This document shows positions 35,459-49,989 of a DNA stretch of 64,000 nt, piece after piece. A program made the position numbers and the translations under genes. A model generated the notes under the pieces. The model had not been told where the DNA came from, searched no databases, and saw only the letters and a list, made by a program, of their open reading frames with translations. The stretch lies in contig JABYQS010000120.1 in assembly GCA_022592435.1 (NCBI GenBank), positions 51,377 to 115,376 of the forward strand, written 5' to 3'. This stretch comes from Cerioporus squamosus. Taxonomy: Eukaryota; Basidiomycota; Agaricomycetes; Polyporales; Polyporaceae. The first letter of the stretch is position 1; the number at the start of each line of letters is the position of its first letter.

Positions 35459-37964
35459 GCCCCGCACGCATTCGAAGAAGCCGTCCAGGTTCCTGCCAGT
35501 TCCGCTCGTCCGTCTGTGAGGATGTCAGAACATGCGTCCGCAGGTCGAGGACAAGACTCAGCTGTACGCAGTTGGTGTTGTGGAGCTGATGCCGGCGTCG
35601 AGAGTTCTCCCACTGACAGAAACTGTCCGTGGACGATTGGATGCCGGCACGGCCTGGGAACAACGCTCTCCCGCATTCGGTCGCACGCCGCTCACTCGCC
35701 GCTCGCAGTGGCCACGCTTCTCAGAAGCATCCTCGGGACGTCAGTGCGCAACTGCCGGGAGGCACGAGCCCGGCACAGAGGATCCGCCCACTTATCCCGT
35801 CCATGCCGTCTCCCCGCGAGGTTCCTCAGGTTCGTGGAATCGTGGACCTTCACGATCCTGCGTACGAGGTACGAGGTTGACTGCGAACAGGCTCCGTGCG
35901 GTTCCTGGGATGGACAACTCGTGCGAAGTGTCCTGAACGTCTGAACGTTGCATCGTGGCAGTTGCGATCATCCCATCAGCAGGTACTGCTCGTTTGGTCT
36001 GTCCGTGGACACTGGACAGATGTCGTCCGTCAAGAAAACGACGCGCCCATGACAAAGTTGAGTACAGCCCTGCGCAGATGAATGCGTTCAGGAGATGATG
36101 GTCCGTCCGCGTCTTTCGCGCGAAATACATCAAGTACTGCTGACCGATTCGCAGGTAACACAGGCATGAAGTTGACAGACGACGCAGGCGATCATCCCAC
36201 CGTACCCTCCGGAATCCGGATGCCCTGGCGGCTGCCAAAGGCTGTCAACAGTCGTTGCCGGGCTGACACTAGTACAAGGCCGTTGCTACCGCTGGCCCGC
36301 CCTTGTTCGTCGCATGGCCACTTGGTGGTTAATCGACATCACTCCGGGTCTCCACGGTACAGAGCTCGAGGTGCGCCGCTTCATTCCGTTGACTGCTCTC
36401 ACTGATCCGTCAACCGCCAGTGTCCGCTCTCCATGGCGGTGAACCTACTTAATCATCAGGCTCGAGGGGGTCTTCTCACCTAGTACCTACAGCTGCGGCG
36501 TACTGCGTGCCAAGACTTTCGCATACATGACAAACGGGCGCAGCTCAAAGGGACTACATCTCATGCACAACCCTGCAAGTCGTGATGCCGAGGATCCTCA
36601 CCTTCTCTGCGCCCTGCGCCCGCGGGTGATCCGTCAAACACCCCCCGTTCTGCACTACATGCATACTGCGTGCGGAGGCGAAGGCAAACGGGCTGGCTTC
36701 ACACGACGATGCAGCGCGCAAGTAGCCACTAGATTGCACGTTCTTCTTCCGGCTTGTTACGGTCACCGCCAGCTGAGCTGCCGTCGCTGTCTCTTCTCGC
36801 TCCGCACCCTCACCCGTGAGTCTCCGCGCTGTGTGAGTCACTGTTGCGTGACGCGTCGCAAGCAAGCAAACACCTTGTTGTTGGCATTTGACCCACTTGT
36901 TCCGGTTCACCTCCCCAGCAGCGTCATGACAATGTCTGTAACACCGACGACAGCATGTACGAGTATTATCATCCATCCGGCCCACAATATCAGAATCCAC
37001 CAAGCCCGCGGTGCCCTCGAGGGACCCCATGATCCCATCGTTTAGACGCAGGGGGGGATGAGCTCGAAACAGCGAAAACGGATTGCAGGGGGCTTGGGGC
37101 CTTATTTAGGCAAGCGCCGCGCGCCGGCCCGGAGGCATGATCCTGTCCGGACCATCGGCGCACTTGTCCCGACAGCGCCACCATTTCGGTCCGACCGGAC
37201 CCTTGTGGGGCTTCGGGGTCTTTAACGACACGAAGGTTTGAGGGCCCTTCCCCGGAAGGCGATGCGCGATGCGCACTGCGAGGCTCGGCCTGCAAACTCT
37301 AAAACCCGATCCGCTACCGTACTCCCGGGTACGGCCGGGCGCGATGTGGGCACATGTGTCAACGCGCCGCGGGGGGAGTGCCAAGACATGATGTACTTAG
37401 TGTAGCCCTTAGTTGAGGTTGGTTCCGAAGAAAACAACAAGATGACCGTGTCTGCCCCCAACGTGGACCTCCCCCCACTGCCCAGTGAGCCGCGCCGTCA
37501 CGACCGGAGCAGCTAGAAGTCGCCCGGGTCCCTCACAAGCTTACAACGCACGGATCCAGCCTAGGCCTGAGATACCCATATATACAACCCGCAGCACCAG
37601 ATCCACTATACTACCTACGTACACATTGACAAAGACAAGAAACCATTACTGCTACCAATTGCTTCGACGAGCACCCCCTCCCTCCCCATGAGTCCCATCC
37701 ATCCACAACCCCCGCCGCCCGGCGGGCCGACCTGGTCCCTCAGAACGAACTAGACGATACCGATACACAAAACGCGGACGCCGCGGCCCAGCACGCGACA
37801 AGCAGCAAGCAGTCAGATACAACACGGATTACGGCGGGTGAACACCACGAATAGCACCATGCGATGGATATCCGGCAACTGGTATAAATTAGCGACGAGG
37901 AGGACAGGGGGAAGGGGGGGGGGGTGTCAGCGGCGCGGAGCCTGTGCTTCGCCGCGTGCTGGAG

Positions 37965-37988
37965 GGCGTGGAGGCGTGGAGGCGTGGA
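37965..37988. repeat. 8-bp tandem repeat GGCGTGGA x3
   Basis: Three perfect copies in the 3' flank of the kelch gene. Confidence 0.85.
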
Positions 37989-38154
37989 GGTGCGACCCTG
38001 CCCTCCCCCGCCAGTGAGGAGGGGAGAGCAGCGGTCAAGGATGGCAATGAGAAGGGCGAGGGGGAGAGTGTTAGAATGTCGAACGAAGATCGGGTGAGAG
38101 GGGAGGAGGCGGGAGGCGGAGGGAGGATGGATGGCGGACGGGACAGGCCGGGGG

Positions 38155-40035
38155 TCACTCGACGTCGATGCGGAAACTTGTGACCTGCGGGAGGTACGCG
38201 GCGCCGGCGAGGTCGAGTATGTGCACGTCGTCGAACACCTCGAGGCCGTTGAAGCCCCCAAAGACGAACATGCGGCTGTCGGCGAGGCAGGCCGCGTGGT
38301 ACCCGCGGGCGGACGGCGGACGGCCGGCGATGGCGCGGGGTTCGTACTGCAATGATACTGCAGCGATCCGTTTGCGTGAGCGGTCGAGCGATGGAGGTAC
38401 GTAGCGCATGAACGCGTTGGAACGTGGGGACTCACCAAGGTTGAACAGCAGAAGGTCAGACATATACGACGCTCCGTCGTGCCCGCCGTAGATGAAGAGA
38501 TACGAGCCGACTTGCGTGGCGGTATGCGATAGTCGCTTGTGAGTCTCAGCAAGCTTGACCACGCTCCACAACAACGTATCTGGCGAGCAACAATGTCAGA
38601 ACATTGCGGCCTTGTTCAGTGAAGGGAAGTCGGGCACAAACCGAGGTTCAGACACCAGATGTCGTGGAAGCACTCCCGCCCGTCGCTGCCACCGACGACC
38701 ACCATGACGTTGCCGATGAGGTTCGCGGTGTGGTACCCGCGCGCGGTCGGCTTCTTGCCTCTCGTCTCGACCAGCTCCCATCGCAGCTTCTCCGCGGGGC
38801 CACTCACGTCTAGCGTCCACACGTCGTTGAGCGCCGTACTACCGTTACCGCCGCCGAATATCCACAGCTTGTTCTTGTACAAGACCGATGTATGCGCGCG
38901 TCGTGGCGGAGGGAGCGTATCCGCCGGGAAGACGGGGTGTGTCCATTTGCGCATGGTGGTGTCGAGGACGTAGAGGTCGTTGTAGTACGCAGGGCCTTCG
39001 CCGCCGCCGAAGACGAAGAGCTTGCGGTCAACGAGGGTCGCCGTGTGCGCGCGACATGGTGGGGGGATGTCGCCTACGACGTCCGGGTGTGTCCATTGCA
39101 TGGTCTCTGCGACATCGACGTCAGCGTCGTAGTCTGCGGGCATAGAAACGCGGGCAGAACCGGAGAGCAACATTCATCGCCATGTACGGGCTTGTAATGA
39201 TAGCAGACGACATCTGGTAACCCGCAGATGGGGGAAGACACGGCAATGGACTAGCAACCCGCATTGCCGCCGTGACCTCCGCACCACAAGCTTCCCTGCA
39301 AGCTGATGTCTGCCCCAGCATCCTGTACAGGAGTTTGCGAGGTAATTCGAGCTGCAGCAAGAGGAAAGAGAGCGTAAATGCACGCGAATACGCACCGGTG
39401 TTGAAGCAGAAAACATCCCGCCAGCATCCCCGCTCGTCGCACCCGCCGAAAAGCCAAGCAACATTGTCGATGAGGGTGACCGTGTGCGCTCGCGTCCCAT
39501 GCAGCGGCATCGCGCCATAGACGGGGGCCCGACTCCAGTGCATGAGCGTCGCCGGCGCGAGCTCGACGTCCTTCGCGTGCGGCAGATGGGGCGTGTTCCG
39601 TATCCTGTGTGTCGGCGGCGGCACTGCGCTCTTCGCGCCCTTGCCCTCGCGCCCCTCCCTGTCGCGCCCGGCTTGGCTCTTCTCGTCCTTGTCTCTGCTG
39701 TCGCGCTCCCTCACCGTCGCTGGGGATCCCGATCGTTGTCTCCGTGGGGTCGCCACCCCTGTGGGCGATTCCCCGCTCGCAGACCGTCCTGTTCCCGAGC
39801 GTGTGAGACCAGACGGCGTGCGCTGGCTGGCGGCCGATGGTGTTCGTGAGGGCGCGCCTGCACTGGCGAGGCTGGACGTGCTCCCTGCCGGCTTGAAGGT
39901 CGTCGCTGAGCCCGAGACGGCATGGTGGAAGTAGGGCGAGCGTGCGCTGGGTGTGAGCGGGGCCTCTTCAGGCACGTCTGTGAGGCCACCAAGACGAGGC
40001 GAATCGAGCGTCGGGCGAGGGTCGGTGGATGGCAT
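38155..40035 (-). CDS. kelch-repeat propeller protein (six blades)
   Basis: A Ser/Pro/Arg-rich disordered N-terminus of about 150 residues precedes six kelch units with the diagnostic double Gly. The strings are AWLFGGCDERGCW, LFVFGGGEGPAYYNDLYVL, LWIFGGGNGSTALNDVWTL, VMVVVGGSDGRECFHDIWCL, LFIYGGHDGASYMSDLLLF and MFVFGGFNGLEVFDDVHIL, each preceded by an AHT/YHT-type strand. This predicts a closed six-bladed beta-propeller for protein binding, as in Tea1/Ral2-like fungal polarity and signalling proteins. That functional link is only an analogy. At least four introns split the blades. The start at 40035 is the first ATG in frame. The frame remains open upstream (HAYALLGRLSSFEPSSP), and a tiny first exon MFA near 40277-40286 spliced across about 150 nt would also fit, so the N-terminus may be longer. 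Confidence 0.75.
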
Positions 40036-40988
40036 GGATGGACGACTGCAGGCGAGGGCCGCGAGGGGAGACGACGGCTCGAAGCTCGACAGGCGCCCCA
40101 GCAACGCGTACGCATGTACTGTACGGAGTTACGCGCCGTTCCTCCGGCCTCCTCAAGCGATGGCGGCGACGAGTTTGGTCTTCACGGCAAGCGAGCTCAG
40201 GGTTTGAATTCGAGCTACATATCGAACAATTGCCAGGCCGGTGTACCGCTGCTTCCAAAGTCCACATACTCACTCGCAAACATCAGCTGAAGATACCAAG
40301 CTACATAGCAAGGCGGACGAGAGCGGATCCGCTGAAATCATGCGACGCTTGTCGACTAGGCGACAGCACCCTCTTCGAACTCGAACTCACGTTGCACTCA
40401 TTCGTTGATACTTGTAGGCACCTCCTGAAGCTCGTCTCGCCCTTCGAGCCGGCCTAACAGTCACAAGCTGAATGCGATATCTTCAGCTCTATAAGCGTAA
40501 CGACTGGGTCAGTTCATTGAAACATATACTGCACAATAAGCTAGCTTGCGATACTGCTGCCATGATAGTGGGGAGCGACGCACTCGGGCAACGGGAGGCT
40601 GAATCAGGGCTCTCTGTTGTCACCGCGTACTCCGTGACCGAAGCCAGGAGTCTCAGTCCACGTCGTCCGATTGTACGTGTCAACTGTTACGCGCGAACTT
40701 GATCCTAGGGGACCGAAGAGGAGCGCAGCTTGGCAGAGCGGGAGGACCGCAGAGCAGACGGATGTCATATAGCTTGCAAGCGGGACACGCAAGGGTGAGG
40801 CGATGGCGCTGAGGACGACTTGAAGGCTCTGCAAGCGCCTCTAGGCAAAGGAGAAATAGCGTGAAGTCCCGTCGAAGAAGTCGTGAGAGCTATGCATCGC
40901 AGACCTAGGAAAGGGTCAAGATCGGAAGGTCGGTCGACAACATAGCCTAACTTGCCTGTCGGAGTGCAACGGCGCGCTGGCCAGTGTA
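40036..40988. other. intergenic
   Basis: This region lies between two minus-strand genes: the promoter side of the kelch gene and the 3' side of the BTB gene. No other gene or repeat was recognised. A possible extra 5' exon of the kelch gene falls here. Confidence 0.35.
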
Positions 40989-42123
40989 CTAAGCGTCGTC
41001 TCCCTCCTCCATGGTCGTCTCCTCTCCCGTGTCCCATCCTGGAACAGAGATGCCGAGCAAGGAAGGAAGACGCTGCCAGAAATCGAGGCGCCTCGAGACG
41101 TATTTGCCCCATACGGACCTGCGGCAGAGAGCGCATATAGGCAGGCCGTTGACGAAGGAGCGCCAGACTTTGGTTTCCGCATAGACAAGGCCATTCAGCA
41201 TCGCGGTGTTGCTTGGGTTGTGCAGCGCCCTCTGCACGTCGGCCTTGCACGCGGCCGGTGATTTGCAATGACTGGGGAGCGTCTCGTTGTTGAGGATGAA
41301 CAGGGATGCAGCCGTGTAGTTCTGCACGAGCGCGTCCTTCGCTGTGATGCAAAGCTGCATGTCTTCGTTTGAGAGCCATTCCCAGGTGCCGTCCTCGTAG
41401 CAGAAGCCGTTCAGCACGTCCCCGATCAGCCTCGAGCACTCGAGCAGGGCGGCAGGAAGGAGCGTGTGCGTCCCCGTGAGGCGCGCGAGGTTCACGACGC
41501 CGATAGCGTAGATGCCAACATACGTGCCGTCGGGGTCGTCTCTCCGGAGCCAGTCATCGAAGTCGGCCGGGTAGTAGGGTCGCAGGTAGTTCAGAGTGTC
41601 TTCCATAAGGGCGTGCATCTCGTATTTGTGGCCAAGACGGATCCAGGCGGCCAGTGCAGAAAACGTGCGGTCTTCCGCGCGAGGGCCGAAGGGACTGGAG
41701 GAAGGTGCGTATATGCGCATGTTCGGCAAGTCACAGCAAGAGACGAGCTCACCTAGGTGTCTGTGCAGGCATCAAGAGCCGAAGAAGATGGCGAAGATCA
41801 TGGGGAGAGTCCCAGAGCTGTACGACTGGGCAGTCTTCTCCGAGTGCGGTCTTCGGCGGCTGGGGGACCTTGAACATGCCATGAAACACGGGAGAGTGTC
41901 ATGCAAGTGAGCCCATGTAGACACGGAAGAGGACATTGCCAGCAGACAGAATGATTTTTCCGTCAGGGTACCAGATTTCTTCGTCCTGTTCAGGCTCTGG
42001 TTCGTGCCATCCTGTTTGCGTAGATTCATCGTCGTTGTCTTCAACTGTATCGTGGCCCGACCATCCATGCGCGGCGTCGGAGGGAGAGGTCGACAGTTCT
42101 ACTTGCGCGTTCGCAGCGGCCAT
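40989..42123 (-). pseudogene. BTB/POZ-domain gene with in-frame stop
   Basis: This is an Agaricomycete-type BTB protein, a protein-protein interaction or CUL3-adaptor class. The BTB start reads EIWYPDGKIILSAGNVLFRVY, then MGSLA, and is followed directly by TGA (minus-strand codon at 41901-41899). In the same frame it continues HSPVFHGMFKVPQPPK, CPVVQLWDSPHDLRHLLRLL. The family normally has Arg or His at the stop position, so a CGA to TGA change explains it. After an intron (about 41750-41696) the C-terminal part is fully open to 40989 (ALAAWIRLGHKYEMHAL, LNYLRPYYPADFDDWLR, LPICALCRRSVWGKYV). With no other defect the gene looks recently or allelically inactivated. Read-through cannot be excluded. 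Confidence 0.65.
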
Positions 42124-42547
42124 TCGTCTTGAGGGTGGGAGAGAGGAAGGATGTCGATGCGGTATAACAGGACTCGGACTGGAGTTAGATATTTCGGGGT
42201 TCGGACCGGAGCCCGATCCTTCTCTGCAGGGTAACTGCAGTGACAGTCAGTAGTCACTGGGGCTGCGATCGACCGCCTCGACTAGTACGCGACACTTGGC
42301 CAGTGTCTACACCCCTTGCAACCTCGTGACAAACAGTGTAGTCGCACTTGCCATGTTATGCTGCAGAGTGAACGTTGCGCTAGCTTATAAGGCTTGAAGC
42401 TTGACTGACCGTGGCGTTTGGGCGAGCGGCAGGCCGACAGTAGGAACGTATGCAGGTTGAGCTCGTACTATAATCGCATCAGGACGTCCCATAGTCAGTG
42501 AAGTAGATGGAAGACAGGGGAATACCATCGGGTGCCCATTCTGACGC
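42124..42547. other. intergenic
   Basis: This is the promoter side of the BTB gene and the 3' flank of the next minus-strand gene. Nothing else was recognised. Confidence 0.35.
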
Positions 42548-43836
42548 TCACGCAGCCATCTCAGGCTCCCCACCAGCCTCCAAGCCCAACCGCTCCATCT
42601 GCACCATGAGGCCATCCTCGGGCTTCATCCTAACCGTCTCATCCTCGTCGCCGTGCACCTTCCAGTTCTCCTTCTCCCCGCACCCGCACCCGTGCCCGCG
42701 CTCGTTCTCGTCCGACTCGGAGTCGGGCTCGTGACATGTCGCGTCCGACTCGAGGTCGAGGTCCGGGAAGAACAGCTGTCCAAGCCCGAGATCATGGCAG
42801 CGCGTCATCTTGACGAGCATCCCAAGACCCATGTCATTCACGGGCGCGCTCTGTCCGGGACCATCGAGCAAGTCCCATGTCGCGTCGTCGAGCTCTTCGG
42901 CCATCCGGCCCCAGGTCGAGCGGATTGCGCCGGGGTAGTTGTATGCTGCGAGGATGAAGCAGACCGGAGAACCTGTGGAATGAGCGATCGCGGGAGCGTC
43001 AAGGGTGAGCGTCTCGTCTCAACGGGTGGGCAGGATGGGACGGGAGGTAGCCGTGGGATGGGATGATAGGATAAAGGGGGTAGGATAGGGCGGCTCACAT
43101 AGTCCACTGAGCTCTTGCTCCCTCGCCAAGAACGGCGATGCGTTCTGCTCTTTCCGCTCCTCCGTCTCGCCATTTGAGAGATGTTCTGGCAGAACGTCCC
43201 CCAGTCGGTACAGTCGCTGACACGCTGGACATATTCGCGACATCCGCCGGCTCTTGTTATGCCATAGGATCTGCACGGACATCAGATGTGTCTAATGTCA
43301 GTCTCAACGTTAATCGAAAAAATACGCACCAGAGCAGTCTCCTCCGGGAGGACGCTGCCAAGCATCTCCGCGACGGCCTCTTCCGCGAACTCTGCACACA
43401 GGGGATCGTCGACTGACGGAGGTGCGGCGAGGCGTGATGAGAGGAAGGCTCGCACGTCTTTGACGCGTGGACCGTTGCCGGGGTCGTGTATAAAAGGTAT
43501 CTTGAGTAGTGCTGGAGGTATAGGGGAATCCTCCTCTCCTGGAGGGTATGGAGGGTATTGCGGGTATACGTAGCCCGGGGCCTCTTGGGTTGGCGCGGGG
43601 TTTGCGTACGCTTCCGTACGGTCCTCAACTTGGTGTGACGGCAGAGAAAAAGATGTCGAAGGGGAGTCCGAAGGGATGCTCGCTGACTCGGGTGGTGCTG
43701 CCACCGTCTGGGGCGTGGGTTCTGCTGGCTCGCAGAGGTCTACAGGGTCTACAGAGTTGTCGGGGCTGCTGGCTACTGGAGCCTTCTTATCCTTCTTGTT
43801 CTGTTTCTTCTTCTTCTGGTTGCGTGGTCCAGGCAT
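42548..43836 (-). CDS. uncharacterised protein with a four-Cys putative zinc site
   Basis: There are three exons. The N-terminus is basic (MPGPRNQKKKKQNKKDKKAP, possible nuclear or RNA-binding tail) and then Pro/Ser/Glu-rich (GYVYPQYPPYPPGEED). A compact middle follows: IPFIHDPGNGPRVKDVRAFL, then after an intron ILWHNKSRRMSRICPACQRLYR and LGDVLPEHL. After a second intron, ELSGLC joins SPVCFILAAYNYPGAIRSTWG. The CxxC and CxxxC pairs suggest a zinc ribbon. The acidic C-terminal part (DLDLESDATCHEPDSESDENE) includes a Cys-Gly string, GHGCGCGE. I do not recognise a named family. The compact middle looks conserved, not random. The first exon ends near 43330 and the stop is at 42548. No function is proposed. 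Confidence 0.6.
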
Positions 43837-47199
<3,363 letters not shown>

Positions 47200-47488
47200 A
47201 TATTCACCACCTAGACTTGTGGTTGTTGTGCGCTCCTGAAGGGTTCCGTCGTCTCCTTGTATATATGAGTAAATAACCCGTATCTCAAGCTGGTTCTCCG
47301 TGTCCTTCTCAGATCTCTTGCTTGCTTTAGAACTACCGACTGGCACGCAGGATGAGCACATCTGCCCGCTGAGGCAGACCGCTCATTAATCTCTTTGCCG
47401 CTCGGACGCCTTGGATCCTCCGATGCACGCCCGATGCATTACTCCGGGTTCTGTCGATCATTGCTTCATGCGAACGTCCACAGAGCCT

Positions 47489-48118
47489 TCAGAACATCAA
47501 GCCGTACACAGCGCCCATCACCACCCCACCAACGCCCATACTCAAGCCCGCCATCCTACTAGCCCCGTTCTTGGGGATACCCGTGACCTGTACCTCGAAG
47601 GCTTTGTCGCTCACAGTCTCAGTCGTGACGGCGAGGGTCGTCACAGTGCCCGAGGCCGAAAGCAGCGCCGTGCAGATCGCCACTCCGTCCTTGATCCCAC
47701 AGTCTATCTGCCCGGGTATGCCTTCCTGTTCCTCGATTACGTGGGCAGCGTCCGGGCCCTCCACCAGCGTAACTGCGAAGGAACGTGCAGGTCAGGTCAT
47801 GCATGATGAGTGTTGCATGGATATGCATCAATGGTGGAGGTGCGTACTAGCGGGGAAAGGGATGACAGAGAGTGTGCCGCTGGGTTGTCCGGGGGAGATG
47901 CGCCAGGTAGTTTGGCTGCCATCGGTGCCCAGTACATCCGCAGAGATTGCTATCACGGGCGTGTCGGGAATGTAGAGCGACACGACATCTGCGTTGACCA
48001 CGTCTACGCCAGATCCATGTAAGTACGGGTCGTCAATTTGGGGATCATCGACAGACAACTTACAAAGAGCGAGAAGAAGGGGCCATGAGAGGCACGCGAC
48101 GAGAGACTTGCTAGTCAT
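47489..48118 (-). CDS. small secreted, probably GPI-anchored protein A
   Basis: ATG at 48118 opens a signal peptide (MTSKSLVACLSWPLLLAL). An intron (about 48061-47992) precedes the mature domain YVVNADVVSLYIPDTP, ADVLGTDGSQTTWRISPGQ. A second intron near 47850 leads to LVEGPDAAHVIEE, QIDCGIKDGVAICTAL and a C-terminal hydrophobic segment (SMGVGGVVMGAVYGLMF) that fits a GPI signal. It belongs to a type of secreted protein common in white-rot secretomes with no known function. It is a near copy of the gene at 49383-49989, with promoter included, and more distantly related to the one at 63506. TATATA at 48259-48264 lies about 140 bases upstream of the ATG. Confidence 0.7.
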
Positions 48119-49382
48119 GATGTCGAGCAAATTGCGGAGGAAGTTGGTAATCGTGCTCAAAAGCTGAGAATGAAGAAGCAACCGGTGCTCTGTGAGAGGT
48201 TAAAAGGGCTTTAAGAACGGGAGGACAAAATGAGTTTCCTTACCACCCTGCACCCGCCTATATACCTGACACAGCTTATCTGCAACAACACGAGAAGCCT
48301 GATGGAAGTCGCAGATGCGCGCAGTGCCGCATTGTTGCCCGAGGTCGCCGTTCAGTCGAAGCCTGAAAAGAAGCAGAGATGCATTCGAATCTCCTGCGGT
48401 ACCTAGCGTTTTGACAAAAGCGCCGTACAAGTTGGTTGCTCACCTACTCCACAGCACGGACTTGAACTTGAGGAGAAAACGCGATGTGCAGAGCACTCAC
48501 AGTCAACGCATGCGGCATGTCCCACGCCAGCCCGACCAGCTAGCCACATGGAGCAACGACGCCAAGACAACTGAATGCCCACTGGAGCGTAGTCTCTTCG
48601 CGTCTCATCAATGCTCCCGTCGGGTGCCAGAGGGACAGTGTATCTTCGGATGCACTTGAAGTTCGAGTCGGAGTGCTGCGACCTGCGAGTCTGTCTCCGC
48701 ACCGCCTTTCCCGCCTGGCATCGAAGTTCACGCATGTGCGTTCGTGTAAGTCGTGAAGGATGCAATTGTGCGGAAGGCAGTAGCGATCTGCATCTAGCGG
48801 AAGCACTAACAGGTTGACGGCATCTAGAACAGAAAGCTTCTTCCGGTTAGCAATGTTTCAAAAACGCGTTACGAGAAAGAGAGCTCACTGATGCGATTCC
48901 AAGGCCGTCAACACCCACCACACGAAGCGACAGGTGGTCACGAATTGACGCATATATTGACCGGAAGCTCTCAGAACGCCAGGCCGTACACAACGCCCAT
49001 TCACTGCGTTTTGACCCCGGTTGGTGGAAGCGCGAGTGTCTCAGGAGAAAGCAGGTAGTTGCACGCTGTTGTAGACCAGTGATTCCAGAGGAAAATATCC
49101 TCTAGTACACGCTAGTAGGCGCTACCGTCCGAACAGGTCACATGCATCACAACCTAGTACACGTAGCGAGTTGGCGGCCTACTCGAACCCGGTTCGAGTA
49201 GCTGCAACCTTCCGCAACCGATCTCAGCTGCCTCAGCTAGCTGAGACTCAAGTACTCTTACAGGTAACATCCCCTCACCAGCATTCAAAAGTCGACCCGG
49301 GGGACAATTCAGGTTTGACTACACAGGACTACGCCACCAGTTATCATCTGTTGATCGGAGCTCGAATGTTAACTAGGAGCCC
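48119..49382. other. intergenic, part of a segmental duplication, with a gene relic
   Basis: The part up to about 48690 matches 50000-50580 (upstream region of copy B). A relic of the family's C-terminus sits at 48971-49003. Nothing else was recognised. Confidence 0.5.
48971..49003 (-). pseudogene. relic of a third tandem copy of the small secreted gene
   Basis: On the minus strand this reads MGVVYGLAF-stop, matching the end of copy A (VMGAVYGLMF-stop) at DNA level too (CCGTACACAACGCCCAT versus CCGTACACAGCGCCCAT). Only the last about 10 codons are recognisable. Confidence 0.45.
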
Positions 49383-49989
49383 TCAAAACGCAGTGATTGC
49401 CACCCCGACCACCCCTAGAGTCGAGCCCACCATCCCACTAGCCCCGTTCTTGGGTATGCCCGTGACCTGTACCTGGAAGGCTTTGTCGCTCACAGTCTCA
49501 GTCGAGAGCGCGAAAGTCGTCGCAGTGCCCGAGGCGGAGATCACCGCCGTGCAGTCGGCCATCCCGTCCTTGATCCCACAGTCTACCTGCCCGTGTACAC
49601 CGTCTTCGTCCTCGATTGCGTGGACAGAGTCCGGACCCTCGGCCAGCGTCGCTGCAAATGAACGTGTAGGTTAGTTATGTATGATCGAGTATATGCCTCA
49701 ATGGTGGAGGGTGCGTACCGACGGGGAAAGGGAGGCCCGAGAGTGTGCCACTGGGTTGTCCGGGGGAGATGCGCCAGGTAGTCTGGCTGCCATCGGTACC
49801 CAGTACATCCGCAGAGATCGCGACCCCGGGTGTGTCGGGAATATAGAGCGACACGACATCCGCGTTAACCACATCTGGGCCAGAGTAATGTGAGTACTGG
49901 CCGTCCATATGGCAATCATCGACAGACGACTTACAGGGAGCGAGAAGCAGAGGCAACGAGAGGCATGCGACGAGAGTCTTGCTGATCAT
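49383..49989 (-). CDS. small secreted, probably GPI-anchored protein B
   Basis: This is a tandem duplicate of protein A. It has a signal peptide MISKTLVACLSLPLLLAPC, an intron, then VVNADVVSLYIPDTPGVAI, VLGTDGSQTTWRISPGQPSG, and after a second intron AEGPDSVHAIEDEDG, QVDCGIKDGMADCTAVI and the hydrophobic tail MVGSTLGVVGVAITAF. The intron positions are those of copy A. TATATA at 50151-50156 lies in the same context as in copy A (CCCTGCACCCxCCTATATA). The divergent neighbour is the SurE-like gene at 50977. The two copies differ mainly in the first intron and the tail. No function is known. Confidence 0.7.

Larger units (their letters stand above)
34659..38154. other. 3.5 kb gene-poor region with small tandem repeats
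   Basis: No recognisable coding sequence was found. Long open frames on both strands are Arg/Ser/Pro-rich and look like GC-driven shadows. It holds the promoter of the minus-strand secreted protein (TATATA near 34870, about 215 bases upstream), an 18-nt minisatellite, a GGCGTGGA repeat and a G10 run at 37915-37924. Confidence 0.4.

Noticed and set aside
36527..37045. 172-codon plus and 158-codon minus overlapping frames
   Set aside because: Cys/His/Arg-rich random-looking composition, no splice or homology support on either strand.
37740..38552. 270-codon minus-strand frame
   Set aside because: Overlaps the kelch gene end in a different frame; Ser/Pro/Thr-rich shadow. The kelch frame ends at 38155.
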